This document shows, in pieces, positions 26,125 to 33,524 of a stretch of 64,000 bases of DNA. Source of the DNA: Actinoplanes ianthinogenes. Lineage in GTDB: Bacteria > Actinomycetota > Actinomycetes > Mycobacteriales > Micromonosporaceae. Made by a program: the position numbers and the translations under genes. Position 1 is the stretch's first letter. Each line of letters opens with the position of its first letter. The notes beneath the pieces were generated by a model. That model was not told where the DNA came from, ran no database searches, and saw nothing but the letters and a program-made list of their open reading frames with translations. The DNA is taken from positions 1,426,001-1,490,000 of the forward strand of contig NZ_AP023356.1 in the NCBI RefSeq assembly GCF_018324205.1, given 5' to 3'.

Positions 26125-27726
26125 ATGGACGCGCTCTTCGTCGGTGGCACCATGCTGCGGCGCGGGCTGCTGCACCCGGGCAACCCGGTCCGGATCGTGC
26201 GGCAGTTCGCGGCGCTGGGCCGGTGGGGGTTCGGGCTCGCCGGCGAGCTACGGCAGGCCGCGGCTCGCAGTCCGCACCGGATCGCGGTCATCGACGATCA
26301 GCGCAGTGTGTCGTACGCGAAACTGCTGGACCGCGCGGAACGGCTCGCCCGCAGCCTGCCCGCGGGCCCGGGCGACCGGATCGGTCTGCTCTGCCGCAAC
26401 TCGGCGCGGATGATCGAGGCCATGATCGGCGCCACCACGCTGGGCGCCGACCCGGTCCTGATGAACACCGGCCTCTCGCCGCACCAGCTGGTCACCGTGG
26501 CCAAGGACCAGGGGCTGCGCGCGCTGATCCTCGACGACGAGTTCGGGCCGAAGGTGGCGCTCGTCGACGGGGTCGAGAAGATCACCGAGGAGCGGTTCGA
26601 GGAGCTGATCGCCGGGGCGCCCGAGGGCGGGAGTCAGCCGCCGGAGCGCCCCGGGCGCACCATCGTGCTGACCTCCGGCACCACCGGCGTGCCGAAAGGC
26701 GCCCGCCGCCCGACGCCGGGCGGGTTCCGCCCGCTCTGCTCAGTGATCGACCGGATCCCGTTGCGCGCGGAGCAGCGCGTCATGATCGCCGCGCCGCTCT
26801 TCCACACCTGGGGCTTCGCCGGTCTCCAGATCGCCCTGGCGCTGCGGGCGACCATCGTGCTGCGCCGCAGGTTCGAGCCGGCCGCGATCCTCGACGACCT
26901 GATCCAGCACTCCTGCACCGGGATGATCGCGGTCCCGGTGATGATTCAGCAGCTCATGGAACTGCCGGAGCCGGCCGGGAAACCGGCGCTGTCGGTGGTC
27001 GCGGTGAGCGGCTCGGCGCTGCCGGGAGGGCTGGCCACCCGGTTCATGGACCGGTTCGGCGACGTGCTCTACAACCTCTACGGCTCCACCGAGGCGTCCT
27101 GGGCCTCCATCGCCACCCCGGAAGACCTCAGGATCAACCCCGCGACCGCGGGCAAACCCCCTTACGGTACGACCGTTGCCGCGCTCGACGAGACCGGCGC
27201 ACCCGTGCCCGCCGGGGAGGTCGGGCGGCTGTTCGTCGGCAACGAGATGCTCTTCGAGGGGTACACGAACGGCGCGTCCCGCACCATGCACGACGGTCTG
27301 CTGGCCACCGGCGACCTCGGGCATCTGGACGCCGACGGCCGGGTCTACGTCGACGGCCGCGAGGACGACATGATCGTCTCCGGTGGCGAGAACGTCTACC
27401 CGGCCGAGGTGGAGGGGCTGCTCGCGGACCTGCCACAGATCCGGGAGGTGACGGTGATCGGGGTGCCGGACCACGAGTACGGGCAGCGGCTCGCGGCGTA
27501 CCTGGTCCTGCGCGAGGGCGAGACCCTCGGCCCGGAGGCGGTCCGCGAGCACGTCCGCCGGCACCGGGCCCGGTTCAGTGTCCCCCGCGACGTGATCTTC
27601 CTGGACGAGTTGCCGCGCAATGCCACCGGCAAGGTGGTCACCCGCGAGCTAGGGATGCAGGGCCGTACCGGTCAGCAGCAGCGCGGCCAGCACGACCAGG
27701 TCGGCGGCACCGAGCAGGATCGCTAG
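26125..27726 (+). CDS. Long-chain acyl-CoA synthetase (AMP-forming), with a read-through C-terminus
   Basis: This encodes 533 residues. The AMP-binding motifs are IVLTSGTTGVPKG (A3), the NLYGSTEASWASIA region (A5), LLATGDLGHLD (A7), GREDDMIVSGGENVYPAE (A8, in part) and the A10 lysine in RNATGKVVTREL. It activates fatty acids to acyl-CoA for the dehydrogenase just upstream. The usual protein end is at about residue 508. The last 26 residues (Gln/Gly-rich) are antisense to the convergent membrane-protein gene and overlap it by 78 bp, so the native stop seems to have been lost. Confidence 0.9.
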   Translation: MDALFVGGTMLRRGLLHPGNPVRIVRQFAALGRWGFGLAGELRQAAARSPHRIAVIDDQRSVSYAKLLDRAERLARSLPAGPGDRIGLLCRNSARMIEAMIGATTLGADPVLMNTGLSPHQLVTVAKDQGLRALILDDEFGPKVALVDGVEKITEERFEELIAGAPEGGSQPPERPGRTIVLTSGTTGVPKGARRPTPGGFRPLCSVIDRIPLRAEQRVMIAAPLFHTWGFAGLQIALALRATIVLRRRFEPAAILDDLIQHSCTGMIAVPVMIQQLMELPEPAGKPALSVVAVSGSALPGGLATRFMDRFGDVLYNLYGSTEASWASIATPEDLRINPATAGKPPYGTTVAALDETGAPVPAGEVGRLFVGNEMLFEGYTNGASRTMHDGLLATGDLGHLDADGRVYVDGREDDMIVSGGENVYPAEVEGLLADLPQIREVTVIGVPDHEYGQRLAAYLVLREGETLGPEAVREHVRRHRARFSVPRDVIFLDELPRNATGKVVTRELGMQGRTGQQQRGQHDQVGGTEQDR

Positions 27727-28077
27727 CCGGGCCAGCGGGCGACCCCACCGGCCGGGTGTGCCGCGACGCAGCGCGGCTACGCCGAGACCGATCGCGAAGC
27801 CGCCGAACACGAGGCTGAACAGGAACAGGCCGGCCGCTCCGAAGGCCACCGCCGCCCCGGTACGCCCGTCGACCGGCGCGACCGCGAGCTCGTCCCGCGG
27901 GGCGACGGTGGTCACCAGGGCCCGCTGCCGCCGGCGCAGCACCACGTGACCGTGCGTCACCACCAGCGAGGCCGCGCCGGCCAGCACACCCAGCGTCAGG
28001 CAGAGCCAGGGATGGCCGGTCAGGGTCACCGGACCGGCCAGCAGCACCCAGGTGATCAAGCCCGCGGCGAAGAGCAT
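27649..28077 (-). CDS. Small polytopic membrane protein of unknown function
   Basis: This encodes 142 residues with about four hydrophobic helices (near 3-20, 24-42, 75-98 and 116-138). AAGGAGA seven bases before the ATG at 28077 fixes the start. A basic loop (VVLRRRQRALVTT) lies between helices two and three. No family is recognised. The gene follows the VOC gene on the same strand by 78 bp and overlaps the acyl-CoA synthetase gene tail to tail. Confidence 0.7.
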   Translation of the reverse strand: MLFAAGLITWVLLAGPVTLTGHPWLCLTLGVLAGAASLVVTHGHVVLRRRQRALVTTVAPRDELAVAPVDGRTGAAVAFGAAGLFLFSLVFGGFAIGLGVAALRRGTPGRWGRPLARLAILLGAADLVVLAALLLTGTALHP

Positions 28078-28155
28078 CAGTTCATCTCCTTCGATGTCAG
28101 GTGTGCGGCTCCTTACCCGGGACATCCGGCGCATATGCCCGGTTACCGCCCCCGA

Positions 28156-28494
28156 TCAGGAGACGCAGAACTCATTGCCGGACGGGTCTTGCAGGACGAC
28201 CCACTGATGGCCGTGCTCGTCGTGCTCCGACTGGACGGTGGCACCCAGGTCGAGCAGCCGCTTCACCTCGGCGTCCCGGTCGTCGGCGGACAGGTCGAGG
28301 TGGCAGCGGTTCTTGGCCGACTTCGGCTCGGCGACCTTGAGGAACATCAGGGTCGGCGCGGGCCCGCCGGCGCCGATGGTGGCGAAGAACTCGCCGGCCC
28401 CGGGGTCGACCGGGCGGTCCAGGACCCGCGACCAGAAGGACGCCAGGGCCGCGCTGTCCGCACAGTCGAAGGTGATGTTGGCAAGCGTGATCAT
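28156..28494 (-). CDS. VOC family protein (glyoxalase-like)
   Basis: This encodes 112 residues. The fold signature is ITLANITFDCADSAALASFW in part, CHLDLSADDRDAEVKRL, and the C-terminal WVVLQDPSGNEFCV. It lacks a full set of obvious metal ligands and could be a binding protein. The ATG is 1 nt from the merR stop (TGA-G-ATG), so it is coupled to the MerR regulator and is its likely effector or protection gene. Confidence 0.88.
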   Translation of the reverse strand: MITLANITFDCADSAALASFWSRVLDRPVDPGAGEFFATIGAGGPAPTLMFLKVAEPKSAKNRCHLDLSADDRDAEVKRLLDLGATVQSEHDEHGHQWVVLQDPSGNEFCVS

Positions 28495-28495
28495 C

Positions 28496-29281
28496 TCAGT
28501 CCTCCAGGGGTTGAACGGGCCAGCAGATCTCGGTGCGGAAGTCGTCCTCGGGCACGCCGTCGCCCGGTCCGACCAGGTAGTACTCCCGGACGCGGCCGGC
28601 CAGGCCGAAGCCGCCGCCGGCCAGCCAGGCGCCGAGCGCGCGATATCCGGCGGCCATGCTGTGATAAGGCCCGACGAACTCGGCGACCGCGAACCGGCCG
28701 CCGGCCAGCACCTCGTCGCCGTGCTCGGCCACCACGAACGCGGTGGCCGGCATCGGCTCGTCGTGGAACTCCGCCGGGAACAGCGCGCCGAGCCGGGCCG
28801 AGGTGGCGGGCACCCGGGCGCGCAGCCGCGCGTATGCCTCGTCGAGGAACGAGGCGAAGTCGTCCTCCCGGACCTCGGCGGTCAGCGTGAAGGCGCGCAC
28901 CGCCGGCAGGGTGCGCTCGCTGACCGCGGCCGGGGTGGCCGCGGACGGCTCGGCCAGCAGCTCGTCGGTGACGTCCAGAATGGTCTCCAGCCGCTGCCGC
29001 TGAGCGACGATCCGCTCCCGGTGCGCGGCCAGCACCCGGCGGGTCACCGCCGGATCCCGCGCGGCGAGCACCTCGCGGATGCCGGCCAGCGGCACGTCGA
29101 GGGCACGCAACTGTTTGATCAGCGCGGCGTCGCCGAGCTGGACGGCCCGATAGCCCCGGTATCCGGTCCGCGGGTCGACCACGGCCGGCTCCAGCAGGCC
29201 GGACTCGTGATAGGCCCGCAGTGTGTTGGCCGAGAGCAGCGTCGCCCGGGAGAACGCGCTGATCGGCAGTAGGTCGTTCAC
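28496..29281 (-). CDS. MerR family regulator with GyrI-like effector domain
   Basis: This encodes 261 residues. The N-terminal MerR helix-turn-helix includes FSRATLLSANTLRAYHESGLLEPA in part (SANTLRAYHESGLL), then DPRTGYRGYRAVQLGDAALI in part. A coiled dimerisation helix follows, then a GyrI/BmrR-like small-molecule-binding domain (about 125-255, with the terminal EICWPV). Multidrug-type ligands are typical for this architecture. It starts at GTG 29281, downstream of a MerR-type dyad promoter, and is coupled to a VOC gene. Confidence 0.92.
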   Translation of the reverse strand: MNDLLPISAFSRATLLSANTLRAYHESGLLEPAVVDPRTGYRGYRAVQLGDAALIKQLRALDVPLAGIREVLAARDPAVTRRVLAAHRERIVAQRQRLETILDVTDELLAEPSAATPAAVSERTLPAVRAFTLTAEVREDDFASFLDEAYARLRARVPATSARLGALFPAEFHDEPMPATAFVVAEHGDEVLAGGRFAVAEFVGPYHSMAAGYRALGAWLAGGGFGLAGRVREYYLVGPGDGVPEDDFRTEICWPVQPLED

Positions 29282-29288
29282 GGGACCA

Positions 29289-29319
29289 AGCCTCGACCTT
29301 CACCCAGGGTGAAAGTCAA
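29289..29319 (-). promoter_or_regulatory. MerR-type promoter/operator of the merR-VOC operon
   Basis: On the minus strand TTGACT (29319-29314) and a weak GAGGCT (29294-29289) are 19 bp apart, the long spacer characteristic of MerR promoters. A dyad GACCTTCACCC / GGGTGAAAGTC (29295-29317, ten of eleven pairs) fills that spacer. The -10 ends 7 nt before the GTG start. Confidence 0.7.
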
Positions 29320-29352
29320 CAAGGCAGTTCAGCGGGGCGGCTTTCGCCCGTG

Positions 29353-29751
29353 CTAACGGTCGGCTTCGACGGCGAACGTGTTGCCGTCCGGGTCGCGGAA
29401 CCAGGCGATCCGGCCGCCGCCGGCGCGCGGGGTGATGCCCTTGGCGTCGTGCACCAGGCCCTCGTAACGGGCGAACTCGACCCCGGCCTCGGTGAGCTCG
29501 CCGACGACGCTGTCGAGATCGTCGACATACCAGGTGGCCAGGGTCGCCGCGGTCTGCCCCGCGGTCGCCGACTGGTAGACGTTGAGCGCCGGCCCGCCAC
29601 CGGACTCGTAGACCCGGCCGCCGTCGGGAATCGTGGCGCTCGGGCCGGTCCAGAGCGGGCGCAGCCCGAGTCTCCCCTCGTAGAACGCGACTGCCCGGCC
29701 GATGTCGGCGACCGCGACCGAGGTCCTGACGTGATGCGCACCCAACGGCAT
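29353..29751 (-). CDS. VOC family protein (glyoxalase/bleomycin resistance type)
   Basis: This encodes 132 residues from an ATG at 29751 with GGTGGGG in front. HHVRTSVAVADIGRAVAFYEGRLGL in part, TWYVDDLDSVVGEL and the C-terminal IAWFRDPDGNTFAVEAD in part show the VOC fold with Pfam glyoxalase-like character. It is unlinked to the MerR operon, with the MerR operator lying beyond its 3' end. GTCGTACAAGAT lies 36-47 bp upstream on its own strand. Confidence 0.88.
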   Translation of the reverse strand: MPLGAHHVRTSVAVADIGRAVAFYEGRLGLRPLWTGPSATIPDGGRVYESGGGPALNVYQSATAGQTAATLATWYVDDLDSVVGELTEAGVEFARYEGLVHDAKGITPRAGGGRIAWFRDPDGNTFAVEADR

Positions 29752-29951
29752 GCCCCACCTTAAGGCCGCTTCGGCGTCAAACCCCCATCTTGTACGACGT
29801 GCAGCCCGTGGCTGGACAGTGCGCGAGGCCGCGACCGGCCCGGACCGCACCGCGTCCCGCGGCCCGGCCGCCGCTCACGGTCGCCCCGGAGGTCTCGCCA
29901 CGAGCACCGGCAGCCGGGCGCCGAGCCGGTTCCGGCGTCCGGCTCGCCGGA

Positions 29952-29957
29952 TACCGT
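29952..29957 (+). promoter_or_regulatory. Leaderless -10 hexamer TACCGT of the DUF1990 gene
   Basis: TACCGT ends 6 nt before the GTG at 29964. TTCCGG at 29930-29935, 16 bp upstream, is a weak -35. The same hexamer and spacing precede the acetyl-xylan esterase gene. Confidence 0.4.
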
Positions 29958-29963
29958 GGGCTG

Positions 29964-30491
29964 GTGCGAGGTCTCACCGAACTGGCCACCGCCGAGCTGA
30001 CCTATCAGCAGGTCGGAGCCACCCGCGACGACGCGCTACCGGCCGGCTACGACCGTGTCCGGCGCGATGTCGTGGTGGGGCACGGCAGGGAGGCCTTCAA
30101 CCGCGCCGCCGCCGGAGTGTTCGACTGGCGGATGCACCGGGAGGCGGGGCTGGCGCCCATCAGTTCCGCCGAGCGGGCCACACCCGGCGCCGTCGTGGTG
30201 CTGCGAGCCGGACTCGGGCCGGTACGCCTCACCATTCCCTGCCGGGTCGTCTACACCGTGGTGGAGGACCGCCGGCGCGGGTTCGCCTACGGGACACTGC
30301 CGGGGCATCCGGAGCGGGGCGAGGAGGCGTTCCTGGTGGAGCTGGCGGCCGACGGGGCGGTCTGGATCCGGATCCGCGCGTTCAGCCGGCCCGCCTCGCT
30401 GCCGGCCCGGGCCGGTGGGCCGCTGACCAGGCTCGCCCAGCGTTACGCGACGAATCGCTACGTGGCCGCGGCCCGGCGGCTCAGCCGGTAG
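29964..30491 (+). CDS. DUF1990 family protein
   Basis: This encodes 175 residues, the family's usual size. Diagnostic segments are LTYQQVGATRDDALPAGYD, RDVVVGHGREAFNRAAAGV in part, FDWRMHREAGL, then YGTLPGHPERGEEAFLVEL in part (GTLPGHPERGEEAF), and the terminal RYATNRYVAAARR. The open frame runs upstream to 29790, but the Pro/Arg-rich extension is not part of the family. The start at 29964 is supported by the TACCGT hexamer 6 nt upstream. DUF1990 proteins are uncharacterised; plant and actinobacterial members share this fold. Confidence 0.85.
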   Translation: MRGLTELATAELTYQQVGATRDDALPAGYDRVRRDVVVGHGREAFNRAAAGVFDWRMHREAGLAPISSAERATPGAVVVLRAGLGPVRLTIPCRVVYTVVEDRRRGFAYGTLPGHPERGEEAFLVELAADGAVWIRIRAFSRPASLPARAGGPLTRLAQRYATNRYVAAARRLSR

Positions 30492-30700
30492 TCCGGTGGC
30501 CGGCGGTGCGACGCTCGGCAGATGGATGGGGGGTCAGCGGGCGGAGGTGAGGGCGCGGCTCGCGGCGGCCACGGGCGAGGAGCGGGGGCGAGCGGTCGTC
30601 GTGTTGTGGTGTCACGCGACGGCATACACAGTGGTCCAGGCCGGGCTGGCGGTGAGCGAGCCGCCGCGCGGGTCTGGCGGCACCGGGATCGTGGGCCGGT

Positions 30701-30826
30701 CGGGGCCGCGCGGGCCGGCGGGCCGGCGGGCCGTGGCGGACGGTCCTCGGGGCCGCGCGGGCCGGCGGACCGTGGCGGACGGTTCTGGGGGCCGCGCGGG
30801 CCGGCAGACCGAGGCGGACGGTCCTC
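30701..30826. repeat. 39-bp tandem repeat, three units
   Basis: Three imperfect head-to-tail units of 39 bp (the first lengthened by 9 bp). Multiples of three keep frames open on both strands. It lies between the DUF1990 stop and the macro-domain start. Confidence 0.8.
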
Positions 30827-30903
30827 GGGTTCGCGCTGGCGGCGGCGGGGTTGCGGATGGCGCGGGCGGCGATCGTCCGGCGGCTCGTCCGTGGGGAAAC
30901 CGA

Positions 30904-30932
30904 TTGATGGGGGTCTTCGCGGGTGGCAGCAT
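30904..30932 (+). promoter_or_regulatory. Candidate leaderless promoter of the macro-domain gene
   Basis: TTGATG (30904-30909) and CAGCAT (30927-30932) are 17 bp apart and the -10 ends 7 nt before a GTG at 30940. The -10 is weak. The arrangement supports the GTG start, placing the protein's first residues at the beginning of the macro fold. Confidence 0.4.
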
Positions 30933-30939
30933 CGCCCGG

Positions 30940-31416
30940 GTGCGGCCGCTGCGGATCATCAAAGGGGACGCGACGAGTCCGCAGGCCAAGGGGCCGAAGA
31001 TCGTCGCGCATGTGTGCAACGACCTCGGTGGGTGGGGCAAGGGGTTCGTGCTGGCGCTCTCCCGGCGGTGGCCGGAGCCGGAGCGGGCCTATCGGCAGTG
31101 GCACCGGGAGCGGGCCGGGAACGACTTCGGGCTCGGGGCCACGCAGCTGGTGCAGGTGCGCCCGGACGTCTGGGTGGCGAACATGGTCGCGCAGCGGGGG
31201 ACCCGGCACGGGTCCGGTGGGCCGCCGATCCGGTATCCCGCGGTCGCCGACTGTCTGAGCACGGTCGCCGGGCACGCGGCGCGACTGGACGCGTCGGTGC
31301 ATCTGCCGCGGATCGGGTGCGGGCTGGCCGGGGGTCGCTGGGAGCGGATCGAACCGCTGATCGTGGCGGCGCTGTGTGAGCGGGACATCGCCACGACGGT
31401 GTACGACCACGCTTGA
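30940..31416 (+). CDS. Macro-domain protein (ADP-ribose/ADP-ribosyl binding)
   Basis: This encodes 158 residues. LRIIKGDATSPQAKGPKIVAHVCND in part (KGDAT, IVAHVCND), GGWGKGFVLALSRRWPE, and HLPRIGCGLAGGRWERIEPLI in part (PRIGCGLAGGRWE) are the macro motifs that surround the adenine, distal ribose and diphosphate. Members like this (the VapC-distant ALC1/TARG1-type) can hydrolyse ADP-ribose from proteins or nucleic acids; the activity here is inferred only. An ATG at 30907 is the alternative start. The TGA stop lies inside the MerR operator of the next transcription unit. Confidence 0.85.
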   Translation: MRPLRIIKGDATSPQAKGPKIVAHVCNDLGGWGKGFVLALSRRWPEPERAYRQWHRERAGNDFGLGATQLVQVRPDVWVANMVAQRGTRHGSGGPPIRYPAVADCLSTVAGHAARLDASVHLPRIGCGLAGGRWERIEPLIVAALCERDIATTVYDHA

Positions 31417-31443
31417 CCTTGTCACTGTGACAAGGTCTTCACT
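31413..31443 (+). promoter_or_regulatory. MerR-type promoter/operator of the HEAT - MerR-HEAT operon
   Basis: TTGACC (31413-31418) and TTCACT (31438-31443) are 19 bp apart. Between and across them lies a perfect 23-bp inverted repeat: GACCTTGTCAC, a central T, GTGACAAGGTC (31415-31437). The long spacer and dyad are the hallmark of MerR activators. The -35 element overlaps the stop codon of the macro-domain gene. Confidence 0.8.
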
Positions 31444-31463
31444 GGTGGTCGGAGGTGGTTCCG

Positions 31464-32357
31464 ATGAACCCGGACACGCGAGTGATCGAGGCGCTGGCCT
31501 CGGCAAGTTCGTCGACGCGGCTGAACGCGGCCATGGCGGCCGGCAGCCGGGCCGAGCCCGGGACGGTCGAGGTGCTGGTGGCGCGGTGCGCGGTCGAGCC
31601 GGACTTCTTCGTGCGCGACATGCTCACCTGGGCGCTGACCCGGCTGCCGGCCGAGGTCACGGTGCCGCGGCTGCTCGCGGAGCTTCGGTCCACGAGCGCC
31701 CAGGCCCGGAGCCAGGCGTTGCACACCCTGTCCAAGATCGGCGATCGTGGCGCGTGGCCGGCGATCACCCGGGAGTTGCTGCACGACGCGGACGACGAGG
31801 TCGCGCGGACGGCGTGGCGTGCGGCTGCCGGGCTGGCGCCGGAGGAGGCGAAGCGGGAGCTGGCGGCGGAGCTGGCGACCGAGTTCGGCCGGGGTGACCG
31901 GGCGGTGCGGCTGAGCTTGAGCCGGTCGCTGGTCGCGCTCGGCGAGGTGGTCGAGCCGGTGCTGCGGGCGGCGATGAGCAGCGCGGACCCGGTGGTGCGG
32001 GCGCACGCGAGCGCCACCGAGCGGCTGCTGCGCGACCCGGAGGCCGGGTTCGACCTGGCCGTCCACGAGGCGACCCGGGTGGTCGCGCTGGGCCCGGACC
32101 AGAACGACGGCGCGGAGCGCGATCAGAAAGCGGAGCGCGATCAGAAAGCGGACCACGAGCAGAAAGCGGACCACGAGCAGAAAGCGGACCACGAGCAGAA
32201 AGCGGACCACGAGCAGAAAGCGGACCACGAGCAGAAAGCGGCGCGCGAGCGGACAGCGAAGCACGAGCGGACAGCGAAGCACGAGCGGACAGCGAAGCAC
32301 GAGCGGACAGCGGAGCGCCAGCAGACGCTGGGCCGGGAGGAGACGGTTGCGTGCTGA
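31464..32357 (+). CDS. HEAT-repeat protein with a charged hexapeptide tail
   Basis: This encodes 297 residues from an ATG with GGAGG ten bases upstream. Residues 1-205 are HEAT/PBS-lyase-type helical repeats (AEPGTVEVLVARCAVEPDFFVRDML in part, VPRLLAELRSTSAQARSQALHTLSK in part, DADDEVARTAWRAAAG). Residues about 217-288 are twelve hexapeptides: two AERDQK, five ADHEQK, AARERT, three AKHERT and AERQQT. The alternating charges favour a long single alpha-helix. It overlaps the MerR-HEAT gene by 7 nt and shares its operator. Similar HEAT blocks are found in the regulator, so the two may bind each other. Function is unknown. Confidence 0.85.
   Translation: MNPDTRVIEALASASSSTRLNAAMAAGSRAEPGTVEVLVARCAVEPDFFVRDMLTWALTRLPAEVTVPRLLAELRSTSAQARSQALHTLSKIGDRGAWPAITRELLHDADDEVARTAWRAAAGLAPEEAKRELAAELATEFGRGDRAVRLSLSRSLVALGEVVEPVLRAAMSSADPVVRAHASATERLLRDPEAGFDLAVHEATRVVALGPDQNDGAERDQKAERDQKADHEQKADHEQKADHEQKADHEQKADHEQKAARERTAKHERTAKHERTAKHERTAERQQTLGREETVAC
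32112..32327 (+). repeat. 18-bp in-frame minisatellite in the HEAT gene, 12 units
   Basis: Twelve 18-bp units run head to tail. Units 3-7 (AAAGCGGACCACGAGCAG-type) and units 9-11 (ACAGCGAAGCACGAGCGG-type) are identical within each group, showing recent slippage or unequal crossing-over. The length is always a multiple of three. Confidence 0.9.
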
Positions 32358-33397
32358 TCGGTGAGGTGGCGCGGCGGTCCGGGGTGAGTGCCCGGATGCT
32401 GCGCCACTACGACTCGCTCGGGCTCGTACGCCCGACCGGGCGGACCGTGGGCAACTATCGGGAGTATACGCCCGAGGACGTGCGGCGGATCTTCCACGTG
32501 GAGGGGCTGCGCTCGCTGGGGCTGTCGCTGCGGCAGATCGGCCGGGCGCTCGACGATCCCGGGTTCACGCCGGCCGCGCTGGTCGGCGACCTGATCCGGA
32601 AGACCGAGGAGCGGCTCGCCCGGGAGCACGAGCTTCTCGACCGGCTCCGGGCGGTCGACGCGGCCGATCCCGGCGGCTGGCAGGACGTCGCGCGCCTGGT
32701 CGACCTGCTGCACGGGCTCGGATCCCCGCACGCCGAGCGGCGGCAGCAGGCCGTGCTGGCGCCGGCCGAGCACGCGCCGGCCCCGGCCGAGCTGCTGGCC
32801 AGGGCGGTGCTCACGGAAGCCGACCCGAACGTGGCCGGGGCGCTGAGCTGGGCCCTGGCCCGGGCCGGCCCGGACGGGGTGGCCGGCCTGGCCACCGGCG
32901 CGCGGTCGGCCGATGTCGACGTGCGCCGGCGCGCCGTGCTGGCCCTCGCCAAGCTGCCCGGGGACGAGGCGACCGCGCTGCTCACCGACACCCTCGGTGA
33001 CGCCGACGCGGTCATCCGCCAGCGGGCCGCGCTCGCCCTGGGCGCGCGGGGCGTCGACGCCGCCGTGCCGACGCTGCTCGGCATGGTGGCCGGCGGCCCC
33101 AACGACGTCGAGGCCGCCGAACTGCTCGGCGCGCTCGCCGGGGACCCGGCCCGGGCCGACCGGATCATGGGTTCGCTCACCGCCGAACTCGGCGCCGCCA
33201 CGGACCCGGCCGTCCGCCTGCGGCTGACCCAGGCCCTCGCCGAGATGCCCGGCGCCCTCGCGCTGGACACGCTGCGCACGCTGGTCGACGACGCCGATCG
33301 ACCGGTGGCCCTCCTGGCGTCGGCCCTGGTCCGGGCGTTGGCGGAGAGGAGCGACCCACGCGCACCCGGCGCGAGCCCGCGTGCACCGGCTGACTGA
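32351..33397 (+). CDS. MerR family regulator fused to HEAT repeats
   Basis: This encodes 348 residues. The MerR domain (1-70) has LIGEVARRSGVSARMLRHYDSLGLV in part (SGVSARMLRHYDSLGLV), the wing NYREYTPEDVRRI, and a dimerisation helix to about 120. The rest is an Ala/Leu-rich HEAT array (about 145-335, ADVDVRRRAVLALAKLP, DADAVIRQRAALALGARG), replacing the usual small-molecule domain with a protein-binding solenoid. The GTG start overlaps the HEAT gene. It likely binds the perfect inverted repeat at 31415-31437, with the partner HEAT protein as its ligand or antagonist; this is an inference. Confidence 0.88.
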   Translation: MLIGEVARRSGVSARMLRHYDSLGLVRPTGRTVGNYREYTPEDVRRIFHVEGLRSLGLSLRQIGRALDDPGFTPAALVGDLIRKTEERLAREHELLDRLRAVDAADPGGWQDVARLVDLLHGLGSPHAERRQQAVLAPAEHAPAPAELLARAVLTEADPNVAGALSWALARAGPDGVAGLATGARSADVDVRRRAVLALAKLPGDEATALLTDTLGDADAVIRQRAALALGARGVDAAVPTLLGMVAGGPNDVEAAELLGALAGDPARADRIMGSLTAELGAATDPAVRLRLTQALAEMPGALALDTLRTLVDDADRPVALLASALVRALAERSDPRAPGASPRAPAD

Positions 33398-33474
33398 CCG
33401 GCCGCGACGCGCCCGGCGGCGCGTCGCGGTCCGAGCCGGAGCGACCCGGCGCCGTACCGTAAACGCGTTGAACC

Positions 33475-33509
33475 GCGCCAGACCGCAATGCGGCAAAGCG
33501 GCCTGGCGC
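33475..33509. terminator. Hairpin between merR-HEAT and the convergent small membrane protein
   Basis: GCGCCAG-A-CCGC and GCGG-C-CTGGCGC form an 11-bp stem with one mismatch and an 11-nt loop. It sits between two convergent genes, so a bidirectional terminator is likely. GGCGCCGTACCG occurs as a direct repeat on either side (33449 and 33505). Confidence 0.55.
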
Positions 33510-33524
33510 CGTACCGAAAATGGG

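Larger units (their letters stand above)
30492..30939. other. Gap before the macro-domain gene, with a 39-bp repeat
   Basis: The macro-domain frame is open back to 30496. The first part (around 30532-30660) has GC-rich third positions and could be a decayed N-terminal coding region, but no start or family is evident. Units of 39 bp (GGGGCCGCGCGGGCCGGC plus GGACCGTGGCGGACGGTTCTG) occur at about 30701-30748 (48 bp, with a 9-bp insert), 30749-30787 and 30788-30826, then fade. The minus-strand ORFs across the area are artefacts of this repeat. Confidence 0.55.

Noticed and set aside
29790-29963. N-terminal extension of the DUF1990 protein
   Set aside because: The family begins at about GLTELATAELTY. 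The added Pro/Arg-rich residues lack family similarity, and a promoter-like TACCGT lies just before the GTG at 29964.
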